Below, one piece after another: positions 42,460 to 52,083 of a stretch of DNA of 64,000 bases (position 1 is the first letter of the stretch; every line of letters starts with the position of its first letter). The stretch is from positions 186,001 through 250,000 of the forward strand of contig CALRXS010000001.1 in NCBI GenBank assembly GCA_943372195.1, read 5' to 3'. The translations under genes were made by a program, and so were the position numbers. Source of the DNA: JAEYZM01 sp943372195 (GTDB lineage: Bacteria; Bacteroidota; Bacteroidia; Sphingobacteriales; Sphingobacteriaceae). The notes under the pieces are model-generated. The model was not told the origin of the DNA, ran no database searches, and saw nothing but the letters and a program-made list of their open reading frames with translations.

Positions 42460-43450
42460 TAATTAGATATTTAACTATAATTTTATTGGACTCTAATTCT
42501 TTTATTAATTGTTGATTAGTAGATTTATTGTTGCCTTTGAATAAAAGGGGATTGTCGCGAATCATGAGTAATTCTAACTTTTTAAGATTTAAGAGCTGCT
42601 TAGGTAGAATCGATAAATTATTACCTGACACATCTAATTCGATTATGTTTTCTAAAGTAAGCACTTCCTCGGGGAAATATTTAAACCTATTGTACTTTAT
42701 ATCTAATCTTTCTAATGATTTCAACTCAGTAAAACATAATGGTATCTCTTCTAGTAAATTACCCTGCAAGTATAAATACTTTAAATTTTTAAGCCTACAT
42801 ATAGTTACGGGTATTTTATCAATTTTATTGAATGATAAATATAATCGCTCAATATTGTTTAAATTTTGAATATCTGAATCAAGGTTTGTGATTTGATTAT
42901 AGTATATATCTAATTCTCTTAAATTATTTAAAGTATATAACTCTCTTGGTAAGATATTAATATTGTTTTTGTATAAAATTAATACCTCTAATGAATCCAT
43001 TTTATCAATATAATGAGGTAATTCATCTATTTTATTATCTGCTAAATTTAAATTTTTTAAACGTGGGAGAGTAGCTAATGTTCTATTGAATTTTATAATA
43101 TTATTTTTAGCCATGCTTAGCTTAGTAAGTTTTCTAAACCTTTTCGATCTAATACGAGTATTGCTTAAAGAGTTCATATTTAGATTTACCTCTTTTAGAT
43201 TTTTGTTCTTTCTTAAGCTATTCGGGAAATTTGAAATATTATTATTACTCAGGTTAATTACTTCTAAATTTTTAAAATGTTTGATACTCTTAGGTACTCT
43301 TTTTAATTTCAAATCACTAAGATTTAATATAATTACTGAATCTTTATTTTTGATAGCCTCATCAATATCACGGTAAATCTTATTATTGTTTTGTGAATAA
43401 ATCAATTGATAATTCAGTATTAATAAAACGATAAAAACTGCCTGTTTCAT
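42452..43450 (-). CDS. Leucine-rich-repeat protein, probably exported
   Basis: 332 residues. The N-terminal hydrophobic stretch (VFIVLLILNYQLIYSQ) looks like a signal peptide. About 11 leucine-rich repeats of 23 residues follow, of the form L..L.+L.LS.N.I..FP.SL, for example LEVINLSNNNISNFPNSL and LRELDIYYNQITNLDSDI. LRR arcs bind proteins; the ligand is unknown. It has no kinase, sorting tail or lipobox. The start shares one base with the stop of the oligopeptidase gene (TAATG), and the end overlaps the next gene by eight bases. Confidence 0.85.
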   Translation of the reverse strand: MKQAVFIVLLILNYQLIYSQNNNKIYRDIDEAIKNKDSVIILNLSDLKLKRVPKSIKHFKNLEVINLSNNNISNFPNSLRKNKNLKEVNLNMNSLSNTRIRSKRFRKLTKLSMAKNNIIKFNRTLATLPRLKNLNLADNKIDELPHYIDKMDSLEVLILYKNNINILPRELYTLNNLRELDIYYNQITNLDSDIQNLNNIERLYLSFNKIDKIPVTICRLKNLKYLYLQGNLLEEIPLCFTELKSLERLDIKYNRFKYFPEEVLTLENIIELDVSGNNLSILPKQLLNLKKLELLMIRDNPLLFKGNNKSTNQQLIKELESNKIIVKYLIND

Positions 43451-45576
43451 TAGTTCTTTAATTTTATTTTAATACCTAATTCTCTAAATATATAAGCATA
43501 TATTCTAGCTTCATTCATTAATAGATCTTCATACGTTTGGGGACCGTAATGCCCAGCATTTTTCAATGTCTCTAATAAAATTATATTGTTTTGTTGTCTT
43601 AATGATTGCAATTTAGCTACATACTTGTATGAATGTAATGCAGGTACTCTATCATCATTATCACCAGTAATTACATATATTGAAGGATAATTGACGTTTG
43701 AGTTAATATTATGAATTGGTGAATAACTAATTAAATTTTTAAAGTCTTCTAGATTTGATGATGTACCATATTCTGAAGAAGCTATATACCCAGTAGTAAA
43801 TAAATTATATCGAATCATATCATATAATCCCATTTCTAAAACAGCTGCTTTAAATAAATCTGGATAATTATTGATACTTGCAGAAATGATTAATGCTCCA
43901 TTAGAGCTACCTCTAGCTATGATTTTATTCGGATTTGTAATTCTATTTTTAATTAAATATTTGGCGGCATAAGCGAAATCATTTATTGCATTAATTTTAT
44001 TTAGAGTACGCCCTGCTTGATGCCAAGCCTCACCATTTTCTCCACCTCCTCTTATGCCTGGTACTGCTATAACACCACCATTTTGTACAAAGAAAATAAA
44101 ACCTGGATCATAGAAGGGATCTATTGGTACCCCAAATCCTCCGTAACCATATATCATTGTGGCCTGATCTGCATTATACTTCATATCTGATCTTCTAATA
44201 ATGGTCATAGGTATTAATGTACCATCTTCAGAAGCATACTGAACTGTTTCTGAAATAATATTTATCTCATTATAACTTGCTTTAGAAGCTTTTGATATAC
44301 TTAAGTTGAAAGTATTTAAATTGTAATTACAAAGTCGCGGAGTAGCTGTATATGAATTCAAATAGAAATATACAATAGAGTCGTTTTCATTTACAGATAT
44401 ATTACTGATTGAACATCCATCAGGAAAATATATTCTATCAAGTTCAGACCCTTTTTTATCATATAAAAACAATTGTTGTTGCATATTTTTATATGTTATC
44501 AACAACACATTTTCATTAACTACATAAGATTTATTTAAATAATATTCATTGTTTATAATCTGAATAGGTGCATTTCTTTGATATTTTGAGTATTTGTAAA
44601 TCTCTTTATTTAAAGAATATCTATTGGTAATAACTAAATATGAGCTATCATCTTCTGATAAAACATTATAAGTATAAAAGCTATTATAATCGTCGCTAAT
44701 TATAGGCTTTAATTGATCGTCAATTTTATTCAAGTCTTTACGATAAATTTTTTGAATATACTTTTCATTGACAAAATCAGCTCCATATATTATTAAGCTA
44801 TTTGAATTGATAGATTCAACATTGAATATTCCGAAGGGAATATTTTTTTGTTCATATATTAATTTATCTTCTGATTGAATTGTATTTAATTGATGAAAAT
44901 ATATCTGTGAGTTCTGATTTAATGCAATTTTTTCTTCACCTAATGGAGGGGTTTCAAATCTTGAATAATAGAATCCATAATTATTCCAGCTAACATTACT
45001 TAACTTTATCCATTTTAAATGGTCTTTAAGTAGTTTTTTGCTTTCTAAATTGATAATTCGAATTTCTTTCCATTCACTACCGGCTCTAGAAATTATTAAT
45101 GCTAGAAACTTTTGATTTAATGATAATTGAATATCTACAATACTCGTGGTTATGTTTAAATCTTCATCAAATATGGAGGGGTTTATTAATAGTCGAGCAA
45201 ATCTTTGATTAGATTTTCTAACATATAATGAAGGAGATTGATTTTTATAATTAAAACGATACGAAAAAAAATAATCGCCAAGTTTCTTCTCTAAGTTTAA
45301 TTGATAGAAACTTCTTTGTTCTATTCTTTTATAAATAGAGTTTACTAATGTTGATTGATTAAAATAGTACTTGGTTAATTTTGATTGCTCTAATAACCAA
45401 TTCTTGGTAATATCTGATCTGCTTTCTTCTAAAAATCTATATTGATCTACCACCTTTGTATTATGAATAATATCATAATGATCAGATTGATTAAGCTTCG
45501 GATAATCGTATCCTTCTTTTTGTGAAAAAGCATTTAATAAACTTAAACTTAAAAAGAAGGATAGTAGATATCTCAT
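43450..45576 (-). CDS. Prolyl oligopeptidase family serine peptidase (S9A)
   Basis: 708 residues. N-terminal hydrophobic segment (FFLSLSLLNAFSQ) suggests export to the periplasm. A seven-bladed propeller (about 80-430) precedes the alpha/beta-hydrolase domain with YGYGGFGVP, GIRGGGENGEAWHQAG, nucleophile motif GSSNG (Ser558), Asp642 in TGDNDDRV and His676 in NAGHYGP. The classical GGSNGG is altered to RGSSNGA, but the GxSxG core is kept. It should cut short proline-containing peptides on the carboxyl side of proline. It overlaps purB and the LRR gene by one base each (TAATG). Confidence 0.92.
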   Translation of the reverse strand: MRYLLSFFLSLSLLNAFSQKEGYDYPKLNQSDHYDIIHNTKVVDQYRFLEESRSDITKNWLLEQSKLTKYYFNQSTLVNSIYKRIEQRSFYQLNLEKKLGDYFFSYRFNYKNQSPSLYVRKSNQRFARLLINPSIFDEDLNITTSIVDIQLSLNQKFLALIISRAGSEWKEIRIINLESKKLLKDHLKWIKLSNVSWNNYGFYYSRFETPPLGEEKIALNQNSQIYFHQLNTIQSEDKLIYEQKNIPFGIFNVESINSNSLIIYGADFVNEKYIQKIYRKDLNKIDDQLKPIISDDYNSFYTYNVLSEDDSSYLVITNRYSLNKEIYKYSKYQRNAPIQIINNEYYLNKSYVVNENVLLITYKNMQQQLFLYDKKGSELDRIYFPDGCSISNISVNENDSIVYFYLNSYTATPRLCNYNLNTFNLSISKASKASYNEINIISETVQYASEDGTLIPMTIIRRSDMKYNADQATMIYGYGGFGVPIDPFYDPGFIFFVQNGGVIAVPGIRGGGENGEAWHQAGRTLNKINAINDFAYAAKYLIKNRITNPNKIIARGSSNGALIISASINNYPDLFKAAVLEMGLYDMIRYNLFTTGYIASSEYGTSSNLEDFKNLISYSPIHNINSNVNYPSIYVITGDNDDRVPALHSYKYVAKLQSLRQQNNIILLETLKNAGHYGPQTYEDLLMNEARIYAYIFRELGIKIKLKN

Positions 45577-46922
45577 TAATAGCCGGTGTAATTATGCGGA
45601 CTGAATTTCTTCAATTCAGATTTAATAGCATCTGAAATTTCTAATTGATCAATGAAATCATGAATAGATTTTTGAGTAATTTTTTCATTCTTTCTTGTTA
45701 AAGCTTTTAATGCTTCATATGGTTTAGGGTATGCCTCTCGTCTTAAAACAGTTTGTATAGCTTCAGCCACTACTGCCCAATTTTCATCTAAATGATAATC
45801 GATAGCATCTTTATTTAGCATTAATTTAGATAATCCCTTCTCTAATGATTTAAAAGCAATTAAAGTATGTGCCATCGGCACGCCAATATTTCTAAATACT
45901 GTAGAGTCAGTCAAGTCTCTTTGTAATCTAGATATTGGCAATTTTGCAGAAAGATGTTCAAATAATGCATTTGCAATTCCGAAATTACCTTCAGCATTTT
46001 CAAAATCTATAGGATTTACTTTGTGAGGCATGGCTGAAGAACCTACTTCACCTTCTTTAATTCTTTGTTTGAAATAATTCATAGAGATGTATTGCCAGAA
46101 ATCTCTAGATAAATCAATCAGTATAGTATTGATTCTTTTTAAATTATCACAATGCGCAGCAAATTGATCATAATGCTCAACTTGAGTTGTATGTTGTGAT
46201 CTTGACAATCCTAAATTTTGATTCACAAAATGATTTGCAAATTCTATCCAGTTAATTTCAGGGAAGGCAGCTTTATGAGCATTGAAATTACCTGTAGCAC
46301 CACCAAATTTTGCAGCAAATGTGATGTGATTAAAAGATTTTAACTGGACTTCTAATCTCTCTACAAAAACCATAATCTCTTTACCTAAACGTGTAGGTGA
46401 AGCAGGTTGACCATGAGTATGTGCAAGCATTGAAACATCTTGCCAACTATCGGCAAGTTTTTTCAATCTATCTATTAAATCATGCATTTCAATTAAGTAA
46501 ATTTTCTCAACTGAATGCTTAAAACTCAAAGGTATTGCAGTGTTATTGATATCTTGTGATGTAAGTCCGAAGTGTATATACTCCAACGAGCCACTCAAAT
46601 TTAGATCAGCTAACTTTTCTTTTAAAAAATACTCAACAGCTTTAACATCATGATTGGTAGTTTGCTCAATCTCCTTTATTCTTAAAGCATCTTTATCTTC
46701 ATCAAATCTCTCATAAATATCTCTCAATGAAATGATTTGAGAATCTGTTAATTCTTCGAATCCCTTTAAATTAAGTTTAGATAATTCAATAAAGTATTCA
46801 ATTTCAACTAATACACGATATCTAATTAAAGCAGCTTCAGAGAAAAAACTAGCCAATTCATGCGTTTGTTTTCTATATCTACCGTCAACAGGTGAAATGG
46901 CTATTAGGGGATTCAAGATCAT
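45576..46922 (-). CDS. purB: Adenylosuccinate lyase
   Basis: 448 residues. The fumarase-superfamily signature is GEVGSSAMPHKVNPIDFENAEGN (the key segment is SSAMPHKVNP), with HTHGQPASPTRLGKE and FGLTSQDINNTA upstream. The length and features fit the E. coli-like PurB class. It releases fumarate from SAICAR and adenylosuccinate in purine synthesis. It heads the seven-gene minus-strand run. A TATTTTTG box lies at 46940-46947, divergent from recQ. Confidence 0.94.
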   Translation of the reverse strand: MILNPLIAISPVDGRYRKQTHELASFFSEAALIRYRVLVEIEYFIELSKLNLKGFEELTDSQIISLRDIYERFDEDKDALRIKEIEQTTNHDVKAVEYFLKEKLADLNLSGSLEYIHFGLTSQDINNTAIPLSFKHSVEKIYLIEMHDLIDRLKKLADSWQDVSMLAHTHGQPASPTRLGKEIMVFVERLEVQLKSFNHITFAAKFGGATGNFNAHKAAFPEINWIEFANHFVNQNLGLSRSQHTTQVEHYDQFAAHCDNLKRINTILIDLSRDFWQYISMNYFKQRIKEGEVGSSAMPHKVNPIDFENAEGNFGIANALFEHLSAKLPISRLQRDLTDSTVFRNIGVPMAHTLIAFKSLEKGLSKLMLNKDAIDYHLDENWAVVAEAIQTVLRREAYPKPYEALKALTRKNEKITQKSIHDFIDQLEISDAIKSELKKFSPHNYTGY

Positions 46923-46939
46923 AAATATTAAATTTTGAA

Positions 46940-46947
46940 CAAAAATA
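46940..46947 (-). promoter_or_regulatory. -7 box TATTTTTG for purB run
   Basis: On the minus strand TATTTTTG lies 17 bases before the purB ATG (46922). The divergent recQ box is only 26 bases away. Confidence 0.5.
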
Positions 46948-46973
46948 ACATATTTTCTATTAGGGCTAAATAT

Positions 46974-46981
46974 TATATTCG
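46974..46981 (+). promoter_or_regulatory. Variant -7 box TATATTCG abutting recQ start
   Basis: TATATTCG differs from TAnnTTTG at one base and is followed by CAAA and ATG (46986). The four-base gap repeats the arrangement seen at several other genes here. Confidence 0.35.
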
Positions 46982-46985
46982 CAAA

Positions 46986-48899
46986 ATGACAGCGCTAGAG
47001 GTATTAAAAAAATATTGGGGATATGATCAATTCAGATACCCTCAAGCTGATATTATCGAAAGCGTACTCAATAAAAACGACACACTTGCACTTTTACCAA
47101 CAGGTGCAGGTAAATCAATCTGTTTTCAAGTCCCGATTTTAGCTCAAGAAGGTATCGGTATTGTTGTTTCTCCACTTATAGCTTTAATGAAAGACCAAGT
47201 TAATAACCTAAAAAGAAGAGGTATTAATGCAGTTGAAATAGTAAGTGGAATGTCTGCTAGGGAGATAGATATAGCCTTAGATAACTGTATATTCGGACAA
47301 GTGAAATTTCTTTATTTGTCACCGGAGAGGCTAGAGATGCCAATAGTGCAAGAAAGAATTAAACGAATGAAAGTTAATCTTTTGGCTATCGATGAAGCAC
47401 ATTGTATATCACAGTGGGGCTATGATTTCAGACCATCGTATTTAAACATCGCTAACATCCGAAGTATATTACCAAACATACCTGTATTAGCAGTAACAGC
47501 AACAGCAACACCACAAGTAGCTATTGATATTGCAGAAAAACTCTCATTGAAAAAACATAATCAATTTCAGATATCATTTGAAAGAAAAAATTTGAATTAT
47601 CTAGTTTTTAAAGAGCAGAATAAATATAGAAGACTAATAAAAATATTAAATAAAGTACCAGGCAGTGTTGTATTTTATGTAAGAAATAGAAGACATACAG
47701 AAGAGATTGCATCGTTTTTAAACAAGAATAATATAAGTGCTGATTACTATCATGCCGGACTAGATGTTGAAACTAGAACGATAAAGCAAGAGAACTGGAT
47801 ACTGAATAAAAAAAGAGTAATGGTGGCCACAAATGCATTTGGAATGGGTATAGATAAACCAGATGTTAGGCTAGTATTACACATTGATTTACCTGATAGC
47901 TTAGAGGCTTATTATCAGGAGGCAGGTAGGGCTGGTAGAGACGGACTTAAATCTTATGCAGTGTTATTGTATGATGATGCAGATATTGAAAATTTAAAAA
48001 CGAAGTTTTACGGTTCATTCCCTGAATATTCTGAAATTACTAGTACCTATGAGCAAATCTTCAAGCATTATAATATAGCTTTCGGTTCAGGTGCAGGAGC
48101 AGAGTTATCATTTGATCCCGTTGAATTTTCAAAATTGATCAATATTCCGATCTTAAAACTTTTAAATATTATTTCATTTTTAAATAGGGAAGGAGTTCTA
48201 GCACTAAGCGATGAATATAAAAATGAATCTAGAATATCATTTTTATGCAGTCCGGATGAATTATATGCCTTTCAAATAGCCCATGTCCATTTTGACCCCA
48301 TTATTAAAACATTATTACGTTCTTATGGAGGATTATTTGAACAATACGTAATAATTAAAGAGCAAGAAATTATCAAAAGAGCTGATATTCAGGTAGAAGA
48401 GTTCTATAGACAAATAGATTTACTTAAGAAATATAAGATTGTAGACTATGTAAAAGGGAATAATAAGTCCACTTTAATTTTATTACAAAATAGATTAAAT
48501 AAGGGTCAAATACAGTTTGATAGGTCTTATTGGAAATTTAGGAAAGAGGTATTGGAAGAAAAAATCAATAAAATGATTGAATACGTGTTAAAACAACAAT
48601 GTAGGTCAAAAATGCTATTGAATTATTTCGGAGAGCTTGATTATGAGGTATGTGGACAGTGTGATGTATGCATAAACAATAAGCATAATGTTGAAGATGA
48701 GCAATTTATTGCGAAAATCAAGCAGAGATTAATAGAGGAAAATTCAGAAGAAAAATTATCTTTGCCCCGAATTTTAGGTAAATGGAGCGATTTACCTGAA
48801 CAAAAGATTGTAGAAAGCATAAAATTATTAATTGATGAGGGCTTCATACAATTTAATGACAAAAATGAAGTTATTGTAGTAAAACAAACTAAGCCTTGA
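46986..48899 (+). CDS. recQ: ATP-dependent DNA helicase RecQ
   Basis: 637 residues from ATG 46986 (MTALEVLKKYWGYDQF); an upstream TTG frame would add an unrelated leader. Walker A LPTGAGKSICF at about 38-48, DEAHCISQWGYDFRP (DEAH plus the RecQ aromatic loop), VTATATPQ, and motif VI YYQEAGRAGRDG. The RecQ-Ct zinc module has the cysteines in QQCRSKMLLNYF and CGQCDVC. No complete HRDC domain is seen; the C-terminus has about 65 residues of winged-helix-like sequence. It unwinds DNA 3' to 5' in recombination repair. The stop overlaps the TTG start of the next gene. Confidence 0.93.
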   Translation: MTALEVLKKYWGYDQFRYPQADIIESVLNKNDTLALLPTGAGKSICFQVPILAQEGIGIVVSPLIALMKDQVNNLKRRGINAVEIVSGMSAREIDIALDNCIFGQVKFLYLSPERLEMPIVQERIKRMKVNLLAIDEAHCISQWGYDFRPSYLNIANIRSILPNIPVLAVTATATPQVAIDIAEKLSLKKHNQFQISFERKNLNYLVFKEQNKYRRLIKILNKVPGSVVFYVRNRRHTEEIASFLNKNNISADYYHAGLDVETRTIKQENWILNKKRVMVATNAFGMGIDKPDVRLVLHIDLPDSLEAYYQEAGRAGRDGLKSYAVLLYDDADIENLKTKFYGSFPEYSEITSTYEQIFKHYNIAFGSGAGAELSFDPVEFSKLINIPILKLLNIISFLNREGVLALSDEYKNESRISFLCSPDELYAFQIAHVHFDPIIKTLLRSYGGLFEQYVIIKEQEIIKRADIQVEEFYRQIDLLKKYKIVDYVKGNNKSTLILLQNRLNKGQIQFDRSYWKFRKEVLEEKINKMIEYVLKQQCRSKMLLNYFGELDYEVCGQCDVCINNKHNVEDEQFIAKIKQRLIEENSEEKLSLPRILGKWSDLPEQKIVESIKLLIDEGFIQFNDKNEVIVVKQTKP

Positions 48900-49993
48900 A
48901 GAAAATTATCTTAACAGTTACCAATGATCTGTCATACGATCAGCGTATGCACAGAGTATGCAACACATTGTCTAAAGCTGGTTACGAAGTTTTGTTGGTT
49001 GGACGCAAACGTAACTTTTCAATTGAATTAAAAGAGAAGCCATATGGTCAAAAGAGAATTAACTGTTTTTTTGAAAATGGTAAGTTCTTTTATATTGAGT
49101 ATAACATTAGACTTTTCTTTTTCTTACTTTTTACTCGCTTCGATATTGTTAATGCAAATGATTTAGATACTATATTGCCTTGTTTTTTTGTATCAAAAGT
49201 AAAAGGTAAAGATTGTATTTATGATGCACATGAGTATTTCACAGAAGTACCAGAAATACTTCACAGACCATTTACAAAAAAGATCTGGGAAACCTTAGAG
49301 AGATTTGTAGTTCCTCGTTTAAAACATTGCTATACAGTAAGTGAAAGTATTGCAATATTATTTCAAGAAAAATATAAAACCACTTTCGATATTATCAGAA
49401 ATGTTCCTGTATTAAATAGTGACAACAAATTTTTATACAAATATAATGATGAGCATGAACGCTATATTATTTATCAAGGAGCACTGAATCAAGGAAGAGG
49501 ATTAGAGTGTTTAATTGAATCTATGCAGTGGATAGACTGTCATTTATATTTAGTAGGCGAGGGTGATTTAAGTGAAGAATTACGAGTTTTAGCACAAAAG
49601 TATAAAGTAAAAAGTAAGGTTAAATTTATGGGTTATATTGAACCTAATAGATTGCCAAATATTACAAACAAAGCATTTTTAGGTATAAATGTTTCTGATA
49701 ATTTAGGATTGAGTTATTATTATTCATTAAATAACAAATGCTTTGATTACATACACGCAGGCATACCATCAGTAACAAATAATTTCCCAGAATACATCAA
49801 AATAAATGAACAATATCAAGTAGCTGTTTTAACAGACTTGAATGCTAAAAATTTAGCGAGTTCGGTCAATTTACTGTTGAACGATAGAACATTATATAAT
49901 AAATTAAAAGCAAATTGTTTGTTAGCTAGAGAGGAATATAACTGGCAAAATGAAGAACAAAAATTACTAGAAATTTATAATAGAATAGCTTAA
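48896..49993 (+). CDS. Glycosyltransferase family 4
   Basis: 365 residues. The start is TTG at 48896 inside TTGA, overlapping the recQ stop; KKIILTVTNDLSYDQRMHRVCNTL is the typical beginning of this Bacteroidota GT4 group, so the unusual start is likely right. The C-terminal domain shows IIYQGALNQGRGLECLIESM, LYLVGEGDL and a nucleotide-sugar region near YYYSLNNKCFDYIHAGIPSV. It is a retaining GT-B enzyme, cytosolic or membrane-associated, probably for envelope polysaccharide. Donor and acceptor are unknown. Its stop overlaps the convergent GT2 gene by four bases. Confidence 0.87.
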   Translation: MKKIILTVTNDLSYDQRMHRVCNTLSKAGYEVLLVGRKRNFSIELKEKPYGQKRINCFFENGKFFYIEYNIRLFFFLLFTRFDIVNANDLDTILPCFFVSKVKGKDCIYDAHEYFTEVPEILHRPFTKKIWETLERFVVPRLKHCYTVSESIAILFQEKYKTTFDIIRNVPVLNSDNKFLYKYNDEHERYIIYQGALNQGRGLECLIESMQWIDCHLYLVGEGDLSEELRVLAQKYKVKSKVKFMGYIEPNRLPNITNKAFLGINVSDNLGLSYYYSLNNKCFDYIHAGIPSVTNNFPEYIKINEQYQVAVLTDLNAKNLASSVNLLLNDRTLYNKLKANCLLAREEYNWQNEEQKLLEIYNRIA

Positions 49994-50871
49994 TCTTTAC
50001 AAATCGAATAGAGTTTGTAAAAATCTAAGAGTCTTATATTAGGCTTTGTAGATAATAAATTTCTTTCAATTCCTTTAGCAAAAAGGAGGTATATAATTTT
50101 ATAGATAATAATAAAATTATATCTCTTTAATAGCTTGTATGTCGACAGTAAAGGTATACTCTTCAGTAATATATTATTAGGATGTAATTCAGCAATTTTT
50201 TTTAAGTTGATAGAAGCAATTTCTACTTTATTTAGATATATACTTGAATCTTCTAAACCATCATGTAATAAGGGATTATCAATATGTAAGAGCTTTAATT
50301 TAAGTGATTGCATTTCTAAAGAAAACAACGTGTCTTCATGTCCGTATACCTTTATTTGCTCATCAAATTGAATATCTGTAAACACCTTTTTTCGAATTAA
50401 TAAATTACAAAACTTCGCAGAAATATAGGGTTTGAAATTTCTATTTTCTACACTAAGTGATTCACGTTCTAATCCATATTTCCACCTTAATAATCTCTTT
50501 TGATCTAAACAAGTATTAAGATATTTAATGCCCCCATAAACCACATCATAACTTTGGCAAACTGATAAATACTTTTGAATAAAAGTATCATCAATTACAA
50601 GCATGTCACTATCAATGAATAATAGATATTCATAATTAGCCATTTCAGCAAGCTTATTTCGAATCGCTGATCTACCAATATTATTATCTAATAACTCATA
50701 TTTACAATGTTCGAGAGTATGTATTTTAGAATTATTTGTATGTGTTTGGGAAGATGCATCATCTAGACATAATATTTCAAAATTATGTTCTAGAGACATT
50801 AATTGGTCATGTAATGACTTCACTAATGAATAAACATCTTGATTATAAACCGGTATTAGAATAGATAACAC
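49990..50871 (-). CDS. Glycosyltransferase family 2
   Basis: About 293 residues if it starts at GTG 50871 (LSILIPVYNQDVYSL follows); a longer frame adds a hydrophobic leader not typical of GT2. The GT-A core shows ILIPVYN, EILCLDDASSQ, NNIGRSAIRNKLAE and the metal-binding-like LLFIDSDMLV. ISAKFCNLLIRKKVF and GHEDTLFSLEMQ correspond to the acceptor-side ED region (usually GWED). It probably adds a sugar to a cell-surface glycan, with the convergent GT4 as a possible partner. A weak TTATTTTG box ends four bases before the GTG. Confidence 0.83.
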   Translation of the reverse strand: MLSILIPVYNQDVYSLVKSLHDQLMSLEHNFEILCLDDASSQTHTNNSKIHTLEHCKYELLDNNIGRSAIRNKLAEMANYEYLLFIDSDMLVIDDTFIQKYLSVCQSYDVVYGGIKYLNTCLDQKRLLRWKYGLERESLSVENRNFKPYISAKFCNLLIRKKVFTDIQFDEQIKVYGHEDTLFSLEMQSLKLKLLHIDNPLLHDGLEDSSIYLNKVEIASINLKKIAELHPNNILLKSIPLLSTYKLLKRYNFIIIYKIIYLLFAKGIERNLLSTKPNIRLLDFYKLYSICKD

Positions 50872-50964
50872 AATGCAAAATAAAGAAAATTTAAAGAGCA
50901 GATGCAACCCTTTATATTTTTATTCGTCTTTGTATAGAATTGTTCACCAAAACATATAAATATT

Positions 50965-51690
50965 ATGAAAAAACACTTACTCTTAGGTTTGTTAGTAATT
51001 ACACTTACAACCTTAATTATTAATCAATTAACAGCATCAAGTAAATTAGATTGCTTAAAAGGAAATGGTACAGTTGCAACTGTTGATAGAAATTTAAACG
51101 GATTTAATAAAGTTGATGTTAAAGGTGCATTTGAAGTAATTATTGTTAAATCAATTACATTTAATGTAAAAATTGAAGCTGATGAAAATTTAATTGAAAA
51201 CATTAAAACAGAAGTGAAAGATGGTAAAATACTGATTTCAAATAATAAAAGTATTTGTGGCTCGAAAGAGATGAAGTTAACACTTTATATGCCTGAATTA
51301 AATGCTATTAATTGTAGCGGTGCTTCGGTAGTAAAATCGAATGATAGTTTTGATTCAGAAAAATTTGAAATTAAATCATCAGGTGCAAGTGAAATTAGTG
51401 TAATGGTAAATACTAAGCTATTAATTTCTAAATACTCTGGTGCATCTAGCATAAAGTTAAAGGGTAATGCAGATACACATGCACTTGAAACTACTGGTGC
51501 ATCTTCATTGAAAGCAACAGATTTAGTCGTAAAAAAATATGCTATAGATTCAAGAGGAGCCACTGATTGCAAAATTAATGTAACTGAAGAGTTAGCAGTT
51601 ACTTCTAGCGGAGCAAGTGATATTAAATACTTAGGTGATCCTAAGATATCTAAGTCGATTAAAGGTGCTAGTAGTATCTCTAAATTATAG
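50965..51690 (+). CDS. Secreted DUF2807 (GIN-domain) protein
   Basis: 241 residues, with an N-terminal hydrophobic segment LLLGLLVITLTTLIINQLT as signal peptide or anchor. The DUF2807 head-GIN domain shows LNGFNKVDVKGAFEVII and repeated short beta-turn units rich in SGAS/GASS (NCSGASVV, SSGASEI, YSGASSI, TTGASSL, SSGASDI), which form a right-handed beta-solenoid-like repeat of about 20 residues. The family is frequent in Bacteroidota and of unknown role, possibly adhesion-like. The terminator for this gene lies inside the convergent gene (51702-51730). Confidence 0.88.
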   Translation: MKKHLLLGLLVITLTTLIINQLTASSKLDCLKGNGTVATVDRNLNGFNKVDVKGAFEVIIVKSITFNVKIEADENLIENIKTEVKDGKILISNNKSICGSKEMKLTLYMPELNAINCSGASVVKSNDSFDSEKFEIKSSGASEISVMVNTKLLISKYSGASSIKLKGNADTHALETTGASSLKATDLVVKKYAIDSRGATDCKINVTEELAVTSSGASDIKYLGDPKISKSIKGASSISKL

Positions 51691-52074
51691 ATTAGAAATA
51701 TAAGAGGGATTAAATTTATTAATCCCTCTTTTCATTAAATAATAAACTATTAGTCCGAATATATAACACAATATATCCCAATAATCTGTAGTGTATTTAC
51801 TATCATATCTTGGTAGTATAAATTCAAATAATATACTTAACACAAAGAATATGAATAATAAATGATAGAAGTTATGCATTCTGTTATTATTCTTATAAAC
51901 CAATCGATTCTCAGTAATTAAGACTATTGAAGCAATAAATGGAACTGCAATTAAATCATCACCATAATTGTTCCAGAAATCAATTTCAATTTTAAATACT
52001 TTTTGTAAAACTTGGTGTGCGAGTCCAACTATTATTATAACATATTCTAGTAAATATATTTTCAGATTTTTCAT
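51685..52074 (-). CDS. Small polytopic membrane protein, unknown
   Basis: 129 residues with four predicted membrane helices (about 8-28, 38-56, 67-88, 97-113). NNYGDDLIAVPFIASIVLI between helices 1 and 2 carries two aspartates near the membrane. The topology resembles small VanZ-like or poorly characterised Bacteroidota membrane proteins; related sequences are sometimes labelled as citrate transporters, which I would not trust. The last six bases overlap the DUF2807 gene end, and its 3' coding part contains a strong hairpin. No function assigned. Confidence 0.65.
   Translation of the reverse strand: MKNLKIYLLEYVIIIVGLAHQVLQKVFKIEIDFWNNYGDDLIAVPFIASIVLITENRLVYKNNNRMHNFYHLLFIFFVLSILFEFILPRYDSKYTTDYWDILCYIFGLIVYYLMKRGINKFNPSYISNL
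51702..51730 (+). terminator. Terminator hairpin embedded in the opposing gene
   Basis: AAGAGGGATTAA (51702-51713) pairs perfectly with TTAATCCCTCTT (51719-51730) around ATTTA and is followed by TTC. It lies 11 bases after the DUF2807 stop but inside the coding part of the minus-strand gene 51685-52074, encoding part of its C-terminus. Confidence 0.7.
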
Positions 52075-52083
52075 ACTAATGTG

